Part shown: positions 35,403 through 44,136 of the stretch, piece after piece
Layout of the letters: every line of letters begins with the position of its first letter
Position numbering within the stretch: position 1 is the stretch's first letter
NCBI RefSeq assembly: GCF_018336155.1
Contig: NZ_JAGYHF010000009.1
Span: 202,709 to 266,708 of the forward strand
DNA: 64,000 nucleotides
Direction of reading: 5' to 3'
Source: Pseudomonas rustica
Lineage (GTDB): Bacteria > Pseudomonadota > Gammaproteobacteria > Pseudomonadales > Pseudomonadaceae
Notes under the pieces: model-generated
Told to the model about the DNA's origin: nothing
Seen by the model: the letters and a program-made list of their open reading frames with translations, nothing else
The model's database searches: none
Made by a program: the position numbers and the translations under genes

Positions 35403-36044
35403 GTGTCGAGTACCGAAGACGAACAGTTGGCGGATTTGAAGGACTGGTGGACACGCAACGGCAAACCTCTGGTCACCGGCGGCCTGTTGGCGCTGGTCAT
35501 AGTGTTCGGCTGGCAGGCTTATCACAAATATCAGGGCAACCAGTCGCAAGGCGCCTCGGTGCTCTATCAGCAATTGCTGGAAACCACGCTGACGCCTGAC
35601 GGCAAGCCTGATGCTGCCCGCGTTGCGGATCTGGCCGGCAAGCTCAACAGCGAATTCGGCGGTACTGCCTACGCGCAGTACGGCAGCCTGTTCGTCGCCA
35701 AAGTGGCGGTCGACAGCGGCAAGCTGGACGACGCCGCGACCGAGCTGAAAGCCATCGTCGACAAACCGGCCAACCCGGCGCTGGGCGAAATCGCCCGTCA
35801 GCGTCTGGCACAGGTATTGGGTGCGCTGAACAAAGCTGAAGACGGTCTGAAACTGCTCGACGGCGACGCCGACAAAGCGTTCCTGGCTACTCGCGAAGAA
35901 CTCAAGGGCGACCTGCTGGTGCAGCTGGGCCGTACCGATGACGCGAACAAGGCGTATCAAAAAGCCAAGGCGGCACTGTCGGATGAAGCGGCGGTCGGTG
36001 GCCTTCAAATCAAGCTCGACGACCTGGCCAAAGGGGATGCGTGA
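35403..36044 (+). CDS. yfgM: YfgM-type ancillary SecYEG translocon subunit (TPR)
   Basis: A 213-residue protein starting GTG 35403 with TAAGGAG upstream. A single N-terminal membrane helix (VTGGLLALVIVFGWQAYHKY, about residues 24-43) is followed by TPR-like helices in the periplasm. YfgM associates with SecYEG and periplasmic chaperones. It sits in the conserved hisS-yfgM-bamB order and overlaps the start of bamB. Confidence 0.9.
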   Translation: MSSTEDEQLADLKDWWTRNGKPLVTGGLLALVIVFGWQAYHKYQGNQSQGASVLYQQLLETTLTPDGKPDAARVADLAGKLNSEFGGTAYAQYGSLFVAKVAVDSGKLDDAATELKAIVDKPANPALGEIARQRLAQVLGALNKAEDGLKLLDGDADKAFLATREELKGDLLVQLGRTDDANKAYQKAKAALSDEAAVGGLQIKLDDLAKGDA

Positions 36045-37188
36045 CGTGATCCGTTGGAAGCATGCAGCATTGCTGGCTCTGGCCCTTCTGGCCGCGGGTT
36101 GCAGCAGCAACAGCAAAAAAGAATTGCCACCGGCTGAACTGACCGACTTCAAAGAAGAAGTGGTTCTGCAAAAGCAGTGGAGTCGTTCGATCGGTGACGG
36201 TCAGGGCGAAACCTACAATATGCTGGTGCCGGCGATCGACGGTGACACCATCTACGCCGCCGATGTATCCGGCGTGGTGATGGGCATGGATCGCAGCAAC
36301 GGCGACGTGAAGTGGAAGCAAGACCTTGAACTGCCTGTCTCCGGCGCCGTTGGCGTGGGTTACGGTCTGGTTCTGATTGGTACGCTGCGTGGCGAAGTCG
36401 TCGCTCTGGACGCCAGCAATGGTGAAGAGAAGTGGCGCGCTCGCGTCAACAGCGAAGTCCTCGCGCCGCCGGCCAACAACGGCGACGTCGTGGTGGTGCA
36501 GACTCAGGACGATCGTCTGATCGGTCTGGATGCCTCCACCGGTACGCAACGCTGGGTGTATGACAGCACGCCGGCCGTTCTGACCCTGCGTGGCACCAGT
36601 GCACCGCTGGTCACCAATCGCCTCGCGGTGGCTGGCCTGTCGACCGGTAAAGTGGTCGCTTTGGACATTTCCAACGGCGTGCCGGTCTGGGAACAACGCA
36701 TTGCGATTCCGCAAGGTCGTTCGGAACTGGAGCGCGTGGTCGACATCGACGGCGGTCTGCTGTTGTCCGGCGGCACCCTGTACGTTGCCAGCTATCAGGG
36801 TCGCGTCGCGGCACTGGATCTGGAAAGCGGTCGTCAACTCTGGCAGCGCGATGCGTCGAGCTACGCGGGTATTGCTCAGGGTTTCGGCAGCGTTTACGTG
36901 AGCCTGTCTTCGGGCACTGTTGAAGGCGTCGACGAGCGTTCCACCACAGCATTGTGGAGCAACGATTCGCTGGCTCGCCGTCAACTGTCGGCTCCGGAAG
37001 TGTTCTCCAGCTATGTAGCAGTGGGTGACCTGGAAGGTTATCTGCACCTGTTGAGTCAGGTTGACGGTCGTTTCGTCGGCCGTGAGCGCATCGACAGCGA
37101 CGGCCTGCGTGCCCGTCCGCTGGTGGTGGGTGACACGATTTATGTGTATGGCAACAGCGGCAAACTGGAAGCCCTGACCATCAAGTAA
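36037..37188 (+). CDS. bamB: Outer-membrane assembly lipoprotein BamB
   Basis: ATG 36037 (MRDVIRWK) overlaps the yfgM stop by eight bases; GTG 36046 is an alternative with slightly better spacing from GGGG. The 383-residue lipoprotein has LALALLAAGCSSNSK at the signal end and eight PQQ-like beta-propeller repeats (VVMGMDRSNGDVKWK, VVALDASNGEEKWRA, LIGLDASTGTQRWVY and others). It is part of the BAM complex that folds outer-membrane proteins. Confidence 0.94.
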   Translation: MRDVIRWKHAALLALALLAAGCSSNSKKELPPAELTDFKEEVVLQKQWSRSIGDGQGETYNMLVPAIDGDTIYAADVSGVVMGMDRSNGDVKWKQDLELPVSGAVGVGYGLVLIGTLRGEVVALDASNGEEKWRARVNSEVLAPPANNGDVVVVQTQDDRLIGLDASTGTQRWVYDSTPAVLTLRGTSAPLVTNRLAVAGLSTGKVVALDISNGVPVWEQRIAIPQGRSELERVVDIDGGLLLSGGTLYVASYQGRVAALDLESGRQLWQRDASSYAGIAQGFGSVYVSLSSGTVEGVDERSTTALWSNDSLARRQLSAPEVFSSYVAVGDLEGYLHLLSQVDGRFVGRERIDSDGLRARPLVVGDTIYVYGNSGKLEALTIK

Positions 37189-37271
37189 CAACTATGCTTG
37201 GGGATAACACCCCAGGCAGCTTCACTAGTGGAAGTGAACCTGTTCACTCCCACAGTGTTGCCCCGAGCACC

Positions 37272-37297
37272 AGCCGCTGCCTCGCAGCGGCTTTTGT
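37272..37297 (+). terminator. Rho-independent terminator after bamB
   Basis: AGCCGCTGC at 37272-37280 pairs with GCAGCGGCT at 37284-37292 around a CTC loop, followed by TTTTG. It lies 84 bp after bamB and 31 bp before der. Confidence 0.7.
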
Positions 37298-37327
37298 ATT
37301 TTCTGAAATAACGAAGTGGAGAGCCGC

Positions 37328-38797
37328 ATGGTTCCCGTAATCGCCCTGGTGGGCCGACCGAACGTCGGCAAGTCCACCTTGTTCAACCGCCTGACCAGGA
37401 CTCGCGACGCCATCGTCGGCGACTTGTCCGGTCTGACCCGTGATCGCCAGTACGGTGAGGCCAAGTGGCAAGGGCGTTCCTACATTCTGGTCGACACCGG
37501 TGGTATCTCCGGTGACGAGCACGGTATGGACGAAAAAATGGCCGAGCAGTCGCTGCTGGCCATTGAAGAAGCAGATGTTGTGCTGTTCCTGGTAGATGCC
37601 AAGGCCGGTTTCACCGCCGCCGACCAGATGATCGCCGAACACCTGCGCAAACGTAACAAGCGTTCCTACGTGGTTGCCAACAAGGTCGACAACATCGACC
37701 CGGAAATGGCCCGCGCTGAATTCGCACCACTGGGCATGGGCCACGCGATTCCGATCGCTGGTGCTCACGGCCGTGGCATCACGCAGATGCTGGAAATCGC
37801 CCTGGGTGATTTCCCGCGTGATGAAGAAGAGCCGGAAGACGGCGAAGAAGAAATCGTTGCCGAAGGTGAGGAAGCCAAGCGCATTCCTGGCCCGAGCGAA
37901 AAAGACGGCATCAAGATCGCCATCATCGGTCGTCCGAACGTCGGCAAATCGACCCTGGTCAACCGTATGCTCGGTGAAGACCGGGTAATCGTTTATGACC
38001 AGCCCGGCACCACCCGCGACAGTATCTACATCCCGTTCGAGCGGAATGAAGAGAAGTACACGCTGATCGACACCGCCGGTGTGCGCAAGCGCGGCAAGAT
38101 CCACGAAGAAGTTGAAAAGTTCTCCGTGGTCAAAACCCTGCAAGCGATCAAAGACGCCAACGTGGTGATCTTTGTGATGGACGCCCGTGAAGGTGTGGTC
38201 GATCACGACCTCAACCTGCTCGGCTTCGCCATCGAGTCGGGTCGTGCGCTGGTGATCGCGATCAACAAGTGGGACGGCATGACGCCGAGCGAGCGCGACT
38301 TCGTCAAGGTCGAGCTGCAGCGTCGTCTGTTCTTCGTTGATTACGCCGATATCCACTTCATCTCGGCACTGCACGGTACTGGCGTGGGCAACCTCTACGC
38401 GTCCGTACAGAACTCGTTCAAGTCCGCGGTCACCCGCTGGCCGACCAACCGTCTGACCCAGATTCTGGAAGACGCGGTGGGCGAGCACGCGCCACCGATG
38501 GTCAACAACCGCCGGATCAAGCTGCGTTACGCCCACTTGGGTGGTGCTAACCCGCCAATCATCGTGATCCACGGTAACCAGATCGAGAAAGTGCCGAAGT
38601 CGTATGTGCGCTATCTGGAGAACACTTACCGTCGTGTGCTCAAGCTGGTCGGTACGCCGATCCGCATCGAGTTCAAGGGCGGCGAGAACCCGTACGAAGG
38701 CAACAAAAACACCCTGACCGACCGCCAGGTCAACAGGAAGCGTCGGATGATGTCGCACAGCAAGAAAGCCGACAAAAAGCGCCGCGACAAGAAGTAA
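37328..38797 (+). CDS. der: Ribosome-assembly GTPase Der (EngA)
   Basis: ATG 37328 (MVPVIALVGRPNVGKST) is chosen over an in-frame GTG at 37316. The 489-residue protein has two tandem GTPase domains, each with GRPNVGKST, a DTGG or DTAG switch and NKxD (NKVDN, NKWDG). A C-terminal KH-like domain and a basic tail (KKADKKRRDKK) complete it. It acts in maturation of the 50S subunit. Confidence 0.97.
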   Translation: MVPVIALVGRPNVGKSTLFNRLTRTRDAIVGDLSGLTRDRQYGEAKWQGRSYILVDTGGISGDEHGMDEKMAEQSLLAIEEADVVLFLVDAKAGFTAADQMIAEHLRKRNKRSYVVANKVDNIDPEMARAEFAPLGMGHAIPIAGAHGRGITQMLEIALGDFPRDEEEPEDGEEEIVAEGEEAKRIPGPSEKDGIKIAIIGRPNVGKSTLVNRMLGEDRVIVYDQPGTTRDSIYIPFERNEEKYTLIDTAGVRKRGKIHEEVEKFSVVKTLQAIKDANVVIFVMDAREGVVDHDLNLLGFAIESGRALVIAINKWDGMTPSERDFVKVELQRRLFFVDYADIHFISALHGTGVGNLYASVQNSFKSAVTRWPTNRLTQILEDAVGEHAPPMVNNRRIKLRYAHLGGANPPIIVIHGNQIEKVPKSYVRYLENTYRRVLKLVGTPIRIEFKGGENPYEGNKNTLTDRQVNRKRRMMSHSKKADKKRRDKK

Positions 38798-38808
38798 GGT
38801 CGCTGGCC

Positions 38809-38924
38809 GTTGATCGTTCCCATGCTCCGCGTGGGAATGTATCCCGTGACGCTCTGCGTCACAAAAGCGGCGGACGCAGAGCGTCCAAGGCTGCATTCCC
38901 ACGCAGAGCGTGGGAACGATCAAC
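38809..38924. repeat. Palindromic intergenic element, copy 1 of 3
   Basis: Outer arms GATCGTTCCCA...GTGGGAATG and CATTCCCACGC...GGGAACGATC are inverted, and an inner pair GACGCTCTGCGTC / GACGCAGAGCGTC is also present. It lies in the gap downstream of der. Copies 2 and 3 are at 41001-41102 and 59016-59124. It has no coding content. Confidence 0.8.
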
Positions 38925-38933
38925 TTGAGAGAA

Positions 38934-38973
38934 GGGTGCCATCCGGCGCCCTTTTTTTATGGGCGCCGGATGG
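38934..38973 (+). terminator. Terminator after der
   Basis: GGGTGCC at 38934-38940 pairs with GGCGCCC at 38945-38951, followed by seven T residues. A longer alternative pairs CCATCCGGCGCCC (38939-38951) with GGGCGCCGGATGG (38961-38973). Confidence 0.7.
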
Positions 38974-39032
38974 GCTATCCTCGGGCTCTCCCGCGCCGTC
39001 GTCAGAGCCGGGTGTTGAGCAGGGAACCCCCG

Positions 39033-40181
39033 ATGATCACCAGTAAGCTGCCGAATGTCGGCATCACTATTTTCACGCAGATGTCTCAGCTCGCGGCGCA
39101 GACCGGCGCGATCAACCTGTCCCAGGGTTTTCCTGATTTCGACGGCCCGCAGTCTTTGCGCGATGCGGTCGGTCGGCACATTGCCAGTGGCCACAACCAG
39201 TATTCGCCGATGACCGGTTTGCCGGCGCTGCGCGAACAGATTGCGCTGAAAATCGCGCGCAGCTGCGGCGTGCAGGTCAACGCCGACAGCGAAGTGACCG
39301 TCACTCCCGGTGCGACTCAAGCCATCTTCTGTGCGATTCAGGCGGTTATCCACAGCGGCGACGAAGTCATCGTGTTCGATCCATGCTACGACAGCTATGC
39401 ACCGGCAACGGAATTGGCGGGCGGTCGTTGCGTGCATGTGCAACTGAACCCGGATGACTTCTCCATCGATTTCGAGCAACTCGCGGCGGCCCTGAGCCCG
39501 CGCACGAAAATGATCGTCATCAACACCCCGCACAACCCGAGCGGCGCCCTGATCACCCGCGACGAACTCGATCAACTGGCAGCGCTGATCCGCGACCGCG
39601 ACATCTACCTGATCAGCGATGAAGTCTACGAACACCTGGTCTTCGGCGGCGTGCCCCACGTCAGCGTGCTCGCGCACGAAGAGCTGTATCAGCGCGCCTT
39701 CGTGGTCAGCTCGTTCGGCAAGACCTATCACGTCACGGGCTGGAAAACCGGCTATGTCGTTGCGCCGCCGGCACTGACCGCCGAACTGCGCAAAGTCCAT
39801 CAGTACGTCAGCTTCTGCGGCGTGACACCGCTGCAATACGCGTTGGCCGATTACATGGCCGAGCACCCGGAGCACGTCGAAGAGTTGCCGGGTTTTTATC
39901 AGGCCAAACGCGACCTGTTCTGCGACCTGCTGGCCCCGTCTCGCTTCACCTTCAGCCGTGTCGCGGGCACCTATTTCCAACTGGTCGATTACTCGCAGAT
40001 CCGTCCTGATTTGAACGACGTCGAGATGGCCATGTGGATGACCCGCGAACACGGCGTGGCGAGTATTCCGGTGTCGGTGTTCTACCAGAATCCACCGCAA
40101 GGCCAGCGCCTGGTGCGTCTGTGCTTTGCCAAACGCGAGGAGACGCTGCGTGAAGCGGCGGCGAAACTATGCGTGATCTGA
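39033..40181 (+). CDS. PLP-dependent aminotransferase, methionine/glutamine-type (YbdL-like)
   Basis: ATG 39033 begins MITSKLPNVGITIFTQMSQL, the usual start; upstream in-frame sequence is the terminator and repeat. The 382-residue class I enzyme has the PLP lysine in SSFGKTYHVTGWK, the aromatic stack SDEVYEHL and NTPHNPSG. Close relatives transaminate methionine or 4-methylthio-2-oxobutyrate. It overlaps the next gene, an omega-amidase, which supports a role in methionine salvage or glutamine transamination. Confidence 0.85.
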   Translation: MITSKLPNVGITIFTQMSQLAAQTGAINLSQGFPDFDGPQSLRDAVGRHIASGHNQYSPMTGLPALREQIALKIARSCGVQVNADSEVTVTPGATQAIFCAIQAVIHSGDEVIVFDPCYDSYAPATELAGGRCVHVQLNPDDFSIDFEQLAAALSPRTKMIVINTPHNPSGALITRDELDQLAALIRDRDIYLISDEVYEHLVFGGVPHVSVLAHEELYQRAFVVSSFGKTYHVTGWKTGYVVAPPALTAELRKVHQYVSFCGVTPLQYALADYMAEHPEHVEELPGFYQAKRDLFCDLLAPSRFTFSRVAGTYFQLVDYSQIRPDLNDVEMAMWMTREHGVASIPVSVFYQNPPQGQRLVRLCFAKREETLREAAAKLCVI

Positions 40182-40960
40182 GTGCATTACCCGATCTTAA
40201 TCTGGCGCTGATCCAGACCACCCTGGCCTGGCACGACCGTCAGGCCAACTTCGAGCATTTCGAGCAATTGCTGGAGCAGGCGCGGGGGGCGGATTTGATC
40301 ATCCTGCCGGAAATGTTCACCACCGGTTTCTCCATGGAGTCAGAAACGCTCGCCGAAGCCGAGAACGGCCCAACCAGCAAATGGCTGCGGGTTCAGGCGG
40401 CGAAACTCGATGCGGTGATTACCGGCAGCGTGATTATTCAGGCGGCAGACGGCAGCCATCGCAATCGCCTGCTGTGGGCGCGGCCGGACGGTGAAGTGTT
40501 GCATTACGACAAGCGTCATCTGTTCCGCATGGCCGGTGAGCACAATCACTACACGCCCGGCGAACGGCAGGTGCAGTTCGAACTGAAGGGTTGGCGTGTG
40601 CGTCCGCTGATTTGCTACGACCTGCGCTTCCCGGTGTGGAGCCGTGATTCGCAGGATACGGATCTGCTGCTGTACACCGCGAACTGGCCGGGTGCGCGGC
40701 GTTTGCACTGGAACCGTTTGCTGCCGGCGCGGGCGATCGAAAACCTTTGTTATGTGGCAGCGGTGAATCGCGTTGGCACTGATGGCAAGGGCTTCGCTTA
40801 TACCGGTGACAGTCAGGTGCTGGATTTTCAGGGCGAGAGCTTGCTGACGGCGGGGGAGGCGGATGGTGTGTTTAAGGTGGTGCTGGAAGCGGCACCATTG
40901 GCGGCGTATCGCGAGCGCTTTCCGGCGAATCTGGATGCCGATACGTTTGAGTTCACCTGA
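40169..40960 (+). CDS. Nitrilase-superfamily omega-amidase (YafV/NIT2-like)
   Basis: A 263-residue protein with the catalytic triad Glu (ILPEMFTTGF near residue 47), Lys (HYDKRHLF) and Cys (LICYDLRFPVWSR). It likely hydrolyses 2-oxoglutaramate or 2-oxosuccinamate made by glutamine transaminases, pulling transamination to completion. The start lies inside the aminotransferase gene (13-bp overlap), so the two are co-translated. Confidence 0.87.
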   Translation: MRDLSALPDLNLALIQTTLAWHDRQANFEHFEQLLEQARGADLIILPEMFTTGFSMESETLAEAENGPTSKWLRVQAAKLDAVITGSVIIQAADGSHRNRLLWARPDGEVLHYDKRHLFRMAGEHNHYTPGERQVQFELKGWRVRPLICYDLRFPVWSRDSQDTDLLLYTANWPGARRLHWNRLLPARAIENLCYVAAVNRVGTDGKGFAYTGDSQVLDFQGESLLTAGEADGVFKVVLEAAPLAAYRERFPANLDADTFEFT

Positions 40961-41000
40961 AAGGATGGGGTGACGGACAGGACGCCTTCGTGAGCAATCT

Positions 41001-41102
41001 GATCGTTCCCACGCTCTGCGTGGGAATGCAGCCCGTGACGCTCTGCGTCACTGGACGCGGAGCGTCCCCTGATTCATTCCCACGCGGAGCGTGGGAACGA
41101 TC
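41001..41102. repeat. Palindromic intergenic element, copy 2 of 3
   Basis: It begins GATCGTTCCCACGCTCTGCG and ends CGTGGGAACGATC, with the inner GACGCTCTGCGTC motif. It lies between the convergent omega-amidase and leuA genes. Confidence 0.8.
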
Positions 41103-41118
41103 GCCGTCAGCAGACAAA

Positions 41119-41152
41119 AAAAGGCCCCGAAGTTCGCACTTCGGGGCCTTTT
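41119..41152. terminator. Bidirectional terminator between omega-amidase and leuA
   Basis: AAAAGGCCCCGAAGT at 41119-41133 pairs perfectly with ACTTCGGGGCCTTTT at 41138-41152 around TCGC. A- and T-runs on both sides allow use in either direction. Confidence 0.85.
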
Positions 41153-41168
41153 GGATTTCAGCAGTCGA

Positions 41169-42848
41169 TTACGCCGCTTTCGCCTCAGGCTGGCTCAGCG
41201 AGCGGTTCAGCGCGCTGAACAAGGCCTTGAAGCTGGCCGTGGTGATGTTTTCATCGATACCCACGCCGTGTACCGCACGTTCGCCATTCACACGCAGCTC
41301 GATGTACGCCGCCGCTTTGGCGTTGGTGCCGGCGCCGATTGCGTGTTCGTTGTAGTCCATGATCTCCACCGGAATCGGCAGGCCGGCGACCAGTGCTTCC
41401 AGCGCACCGTTGCCCTTGCCGCGCCAGTGCAGGTTGGTTTCGCCCTGACCCTTGCTCGCCACTTCCACTTCAACATTGCTGTTGCCGTTTTCTTCCTGCA
41501 GGCGATGGCTGACCAGCGCGTACGGGGTGTTGGCTTGCAGGTATTCGCTGATCAACAGCGAGTGAATCTGCTTGGCGGTCATCTCCAGACCGAGACGATC
41601 GGTTTCACGCTGCACGACCTGGCTGAATTCGATTTGCATGCGACGTGGCAGGCTGATGCCGTATTCCTGCTCCAGCAAGTACGCGATGCCGCCCTTGCCC
41701 GACTGGCTGTTGACGCGAATCACCGCCTCGTAGCTGCGGCCGATGTCGGCCGGGTCGATCGGCAAGTACGGCACTTCCCACAGTGCGTCCGGTTTCTGCT
41801 GGGAGAAACCTTTGCGGATCGCATCCTGGTGCGAGCCGGAGAACGCGGTGTGCACCAGGTCGCCAACGTACGGGTGACGCGGGTGAACCTGAATCTGGTT
41901 GCACTCTTCAACGACTTTGCGCACGCCGTCGATGTCGGAGAAGTCCAGCTGCGGGTCGAGACCCTGGGTGTACATGTTCAGTGCGACGGTGACGAGGTCG
42001 ACGTTACCGGTACGCTCGCCATTGCCGAACAGGCAGCCTTCGACGCGGTCGGCGCCGGCCATCAGGCCCAGCTCGGTGGCCGCGACGCCGGTGCCACGGT
42101 CGTTGTGGGTGTGCAGGCTGATGATCACGCTGTCACGACGGTTGATGTTGCGGCCGAACCACTCGATCTGATCGGCGTAGATGTTCGGCGTTGCGCACTC
42201 AACGGTGGCGGGCAGGTTGAGGATCATCTTGTGCTCAGGCGTCGGGTTCCACACCTCGATCACCGCATCACAGACTTCCTTGGCAAATTCCAGCTCGGTA
42301 GCGCTGAAGGTTTCCGGCGAGTATTCGAACGTCCACTCGGTGTCCGGCTGCATCGCGGCGTATTTGACGAACAGCTTGGCAGCGTTCACGGCGATGGCCT
42401 TGATGCCGTCCTTGTCCTGGTTGAAGACGATGCGACGGAAAGACGGCGAAGTGGCGTTGTACAAGTGAACGATGGCTTTCTTCGCGCCGCGCAGGGATTC
42501 GAAGGTGCGCTCGATCAAGTCTTCACGACCCTGGGTCAGCACCTGAATGGTGGTGTCGTCCGGGATGTGGCCTTCTTCGATGAGGGTGCGCACGAAGTCG
42601 AAGTCGGTTTGCGAAGCGGCCGGGAACGAGGCTTCGATTTCCTTCACGCCGACTTGCACCAGGGTTTTCCAGAAGCGCAGCTTTTTCACCGCGTCCATCG
42701 GCTCGATCAGCGACTGGTTGCCGTCACGCAGGTCGGAGCTGCACCAGATCGGCGCGGTGTCGATGGTCTTCGACGGCCAGGTGCGATCCGGCAGGTTGAT
42801 GACAGGAAACGCGCGGTATTTCGAAGACGGGTCTTTGAGCATGCTCAT
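41169..42848 (-). CDS. leuA: 2-isopropylmalate synthase LeuA
   Basis: ATG 42848 (MSMLKDPSSKYRAF) gives 559 residues, the usual length of the proteobacterial type 2 enzyme; a second ATG lies at 42842. The catalytic barrel has WCSSDLRDGNQSL and ISLHTHNDRGTGVA (metal-binding HxH), and the C-terminal allosteric domain ends the protein. It commits 2-oxoisovalerate to leucine synthesis and is leucine-inhibited. A possible leader peptide lies upstream. Confidence 0.97.
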   Translation of the reverse strand: MSMLKDPSSKYRAFPVINLPDRTWPSKTIDTAPIWCSSDLRDGNQSLIEPMDAVKKLRFWKTLVQVGVKEIEASFPAASQTDFDFVRTLIEEGHIPDDTTIQVLTQGREDLIERTFESLRGAKKAIVHLYNATSPSFRRIVFNQDKDGIKAIAVNAAKLFVKYAAMQPDTEWTFEYSPETFSATELEFAKEVCDAVIEVWNPTPEHKMILNLPATVECATPNIYADQIEWFGRNINRRDSVIISLHTHNDRGTGVAATELGLMAGADRVEGCLFGNGERTGNVDLVTVALNMYTQGLDPQLDFSDIDGVRKVVEECNQIQVHPRHPYVGDLVHTAFSGSHQDAIRKGFSQQKPDALWEVPYLPIDPADIGRSYEAVIRVNSQSGKGGIAYLLEQEYGISLPRRMQIEFSQVVQRETDRLGLEMTAKQIHSLLISEYLQANTPYALVSHRLQEENGNSNVEVEVASKGQGETNLHWRGKGNGALEALVAGLPIPVEIMDYNEHAIGAGTNAKAAAYIELRVNGERAVHGVGIDENITTASFKALFSALNRSLSQPEAKAA

Positions 42849-43204
42849 CGGGAAATTCCTTATTGTCTGGGCCGAAAAAAGGCGGCCTGCCGGTGTTACG
42901 AATATGTCGGGAAAAGCTCTGGGCGAGGCGCAGCGATTCAGCCTGGCAGTCGTGCGCTGACGAGGCACAGGCTGCGGTGCTGGCGAAGCTGAATGAGGGT
43001 GTGAGAGGTTTTCATGCCTTCAACCCTAACCGCGAGGGGAGAGGATGGCAAGCAGTCGAAAAAAATTGAGAGGAATACTCGGAAAGCGGGGTTTTGCAGG
43101 ATTTTATTGCGAGTAAATCAGCGGATCTTGTTGAAGTTTGCGTGAGGTTAGATTGGGGCGCAATTGAGGGTGGTCGGGTGTCAGGGGGATTTGTGGGTTG
43201 GTCA
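42849..43204 (-). promoter_or_regulatory. leuA upstream region
   Basis: About 350 bp with no full gene. It holds the possible 25-codon leader at 42938-43015. Just upstream of leuA on the minus strand, GGCCG...CGGCC flanks a T-run (about 42872-42890), which could form a weak hairpin. Near 43020 there is a fragment of the CCCTAACC / GAGGGGAGAGG repeat type. Confidence 0.4.
42938..43015 (-). CDS. Possible leuA leader peptide, 25 residues
   Basis: ATG 43015 to TGA 42938 reads MKTSHTLIQLRQHRSLCLVS, then ARLPG. Five of 25 residues are leucine. The start is preceded by GAAGG. Position, orientation and leucine content fit a translation-coupled attenuator, but leucine codons are not consecutive and no strong terminator follows. 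Confidence 0.35.
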   Translation of the reverse strand: MKTSHTLIQLRQHRSLCLVSARLPG

Positions 43205-43293
43205 GGCCGCCTTCGCGAGCAAGCCCGCTCCCACAGTGGATCGTGTTCACAACACAAATCCACTGTGGGAGCGGGCTTGCTCGCGAAGAGGCC
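43205..43293. repeat. REPIN-like inverted REP pair
   Basis: TTCGCGAGCAAGCCCGCTCC at about 43212 is mirrored by GGAGCGGGCTTGCTCGCGAA at about 43268, around a CCACAGTGGAT/ATCCACTGTGG inner pair. This is the common P. fluorescens REP type. A related pair is at 47439-47511. Confidence 0.85.
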
Positions 43294-43311
43294 GGTCGCC
43301 TCAATACATAT

Positions 43312-44133
43312 TTAAGGCTGAAATGCGCCAATGAAAATCGCCGGATCCACCCGCGCATCATTCAGGCTGACATTCCAGTGCATATGCGGCCCGGTCGCGC
43401 GGCCGGTCATGCCCACCTTGCCCACCACCGCGCCACGCGCCAGTTGCTGGCCGTCCTTCACGTCAATCTTCGACATATGGCAGAACATGCTGATAAAGCC
43501 CTGCCCATGGTCGACGAACACCGTGTTGCCATTAAAGAAGTAGTTGCCGATCAGAATTACCTTACCCGCCGCCGGGGTCTTGATCGGCGTGCCTGCCGGT
43601 ACAGCGAAATCGAGACCGGCGTGCGGATTGCGTTCTTCACCATTAAAGAAGCGGCGCACACCAAACTTGCTCGACAGCGGCCCGTTGACCGGCTTGTCCA
43701 ACAGCAGATTGCTCGGCGTGTTCGGGCTGAAGCTGCGATAGGCCTTGATCTGCACGGCCAGTTCCCCCTCGATGCGCTTGAGGTTCGACTGATCCGGATT
43801 GACCTGCTGCTTGTTCTTCAGGGTGATGTGCTGTTCCGGGTATTTCTTGCTGCCGACAGTAAACGGCAGATTACGGCCGCCACTGCTGATCTGCTGCGCA
43901 CCCGGTTTGACCGTCAACGGCACGCCGACGATTGCCAGCCAGTTGTCCTGTTCCTTGACCACCAGCACCGGTTTGCCTTGATAGGTGGCGGTCGGCGCCT
44001 GCGCGGCCGTGCCCAGATCAACCACGGCGACGCCACCCGGTACCGGTTTGTTGAGCATCCGGGTGATGTAGCTGTCGGCATGGGCGTTGAAGGTCAGGCA
44101 GAGCAAAAACAGTGGAGCCAGAAAACGCGGCAT
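43312..44133 (-). CDS. Secreted M23-family peptidase
   Basis: A 273-residue protein with signal peptide MPRFLAPLFLLCLTFNAHA, an N-terminal beta region, and a C-terminal LytM domain with zinc ligands in NPHAGLDFAV (H-x3-D) and GPHMHW (HxH). It probably cuts peptidoglycan cross-links or acts as a cell-wall remodelling factor in the periplasm. It follows xseA by three bases on the same strand, an arrangement likely to give one transcript. Confidence 0.88.
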   Translation of the reverse strand: MPRFLAPLFLLCLTFNAHADSYITRMLNKPVPGGVAVVDLGTAAQAPTATYQGKPVLVVKEQDNWLAIVGVPLTVKPGAQQISSGGRNLPFTVGSKKYPEQHITLKNKQQVNPDQSNLKRIEGELAVQIKAYRSFSPNTPSNLLLDKPVNGPLSSKFGVRRFFNGEERNPHAGLDFAVPAGTPIKTPAAGKVILIGNYFFNGNTVFVDHGQGFISMFCHMSKIDVKDGQQLARGAVVGKVGMTGRATGPHMHWNVSLNDARVDPAIFIGAFQP

Positions 44134-44136
44134 GGA

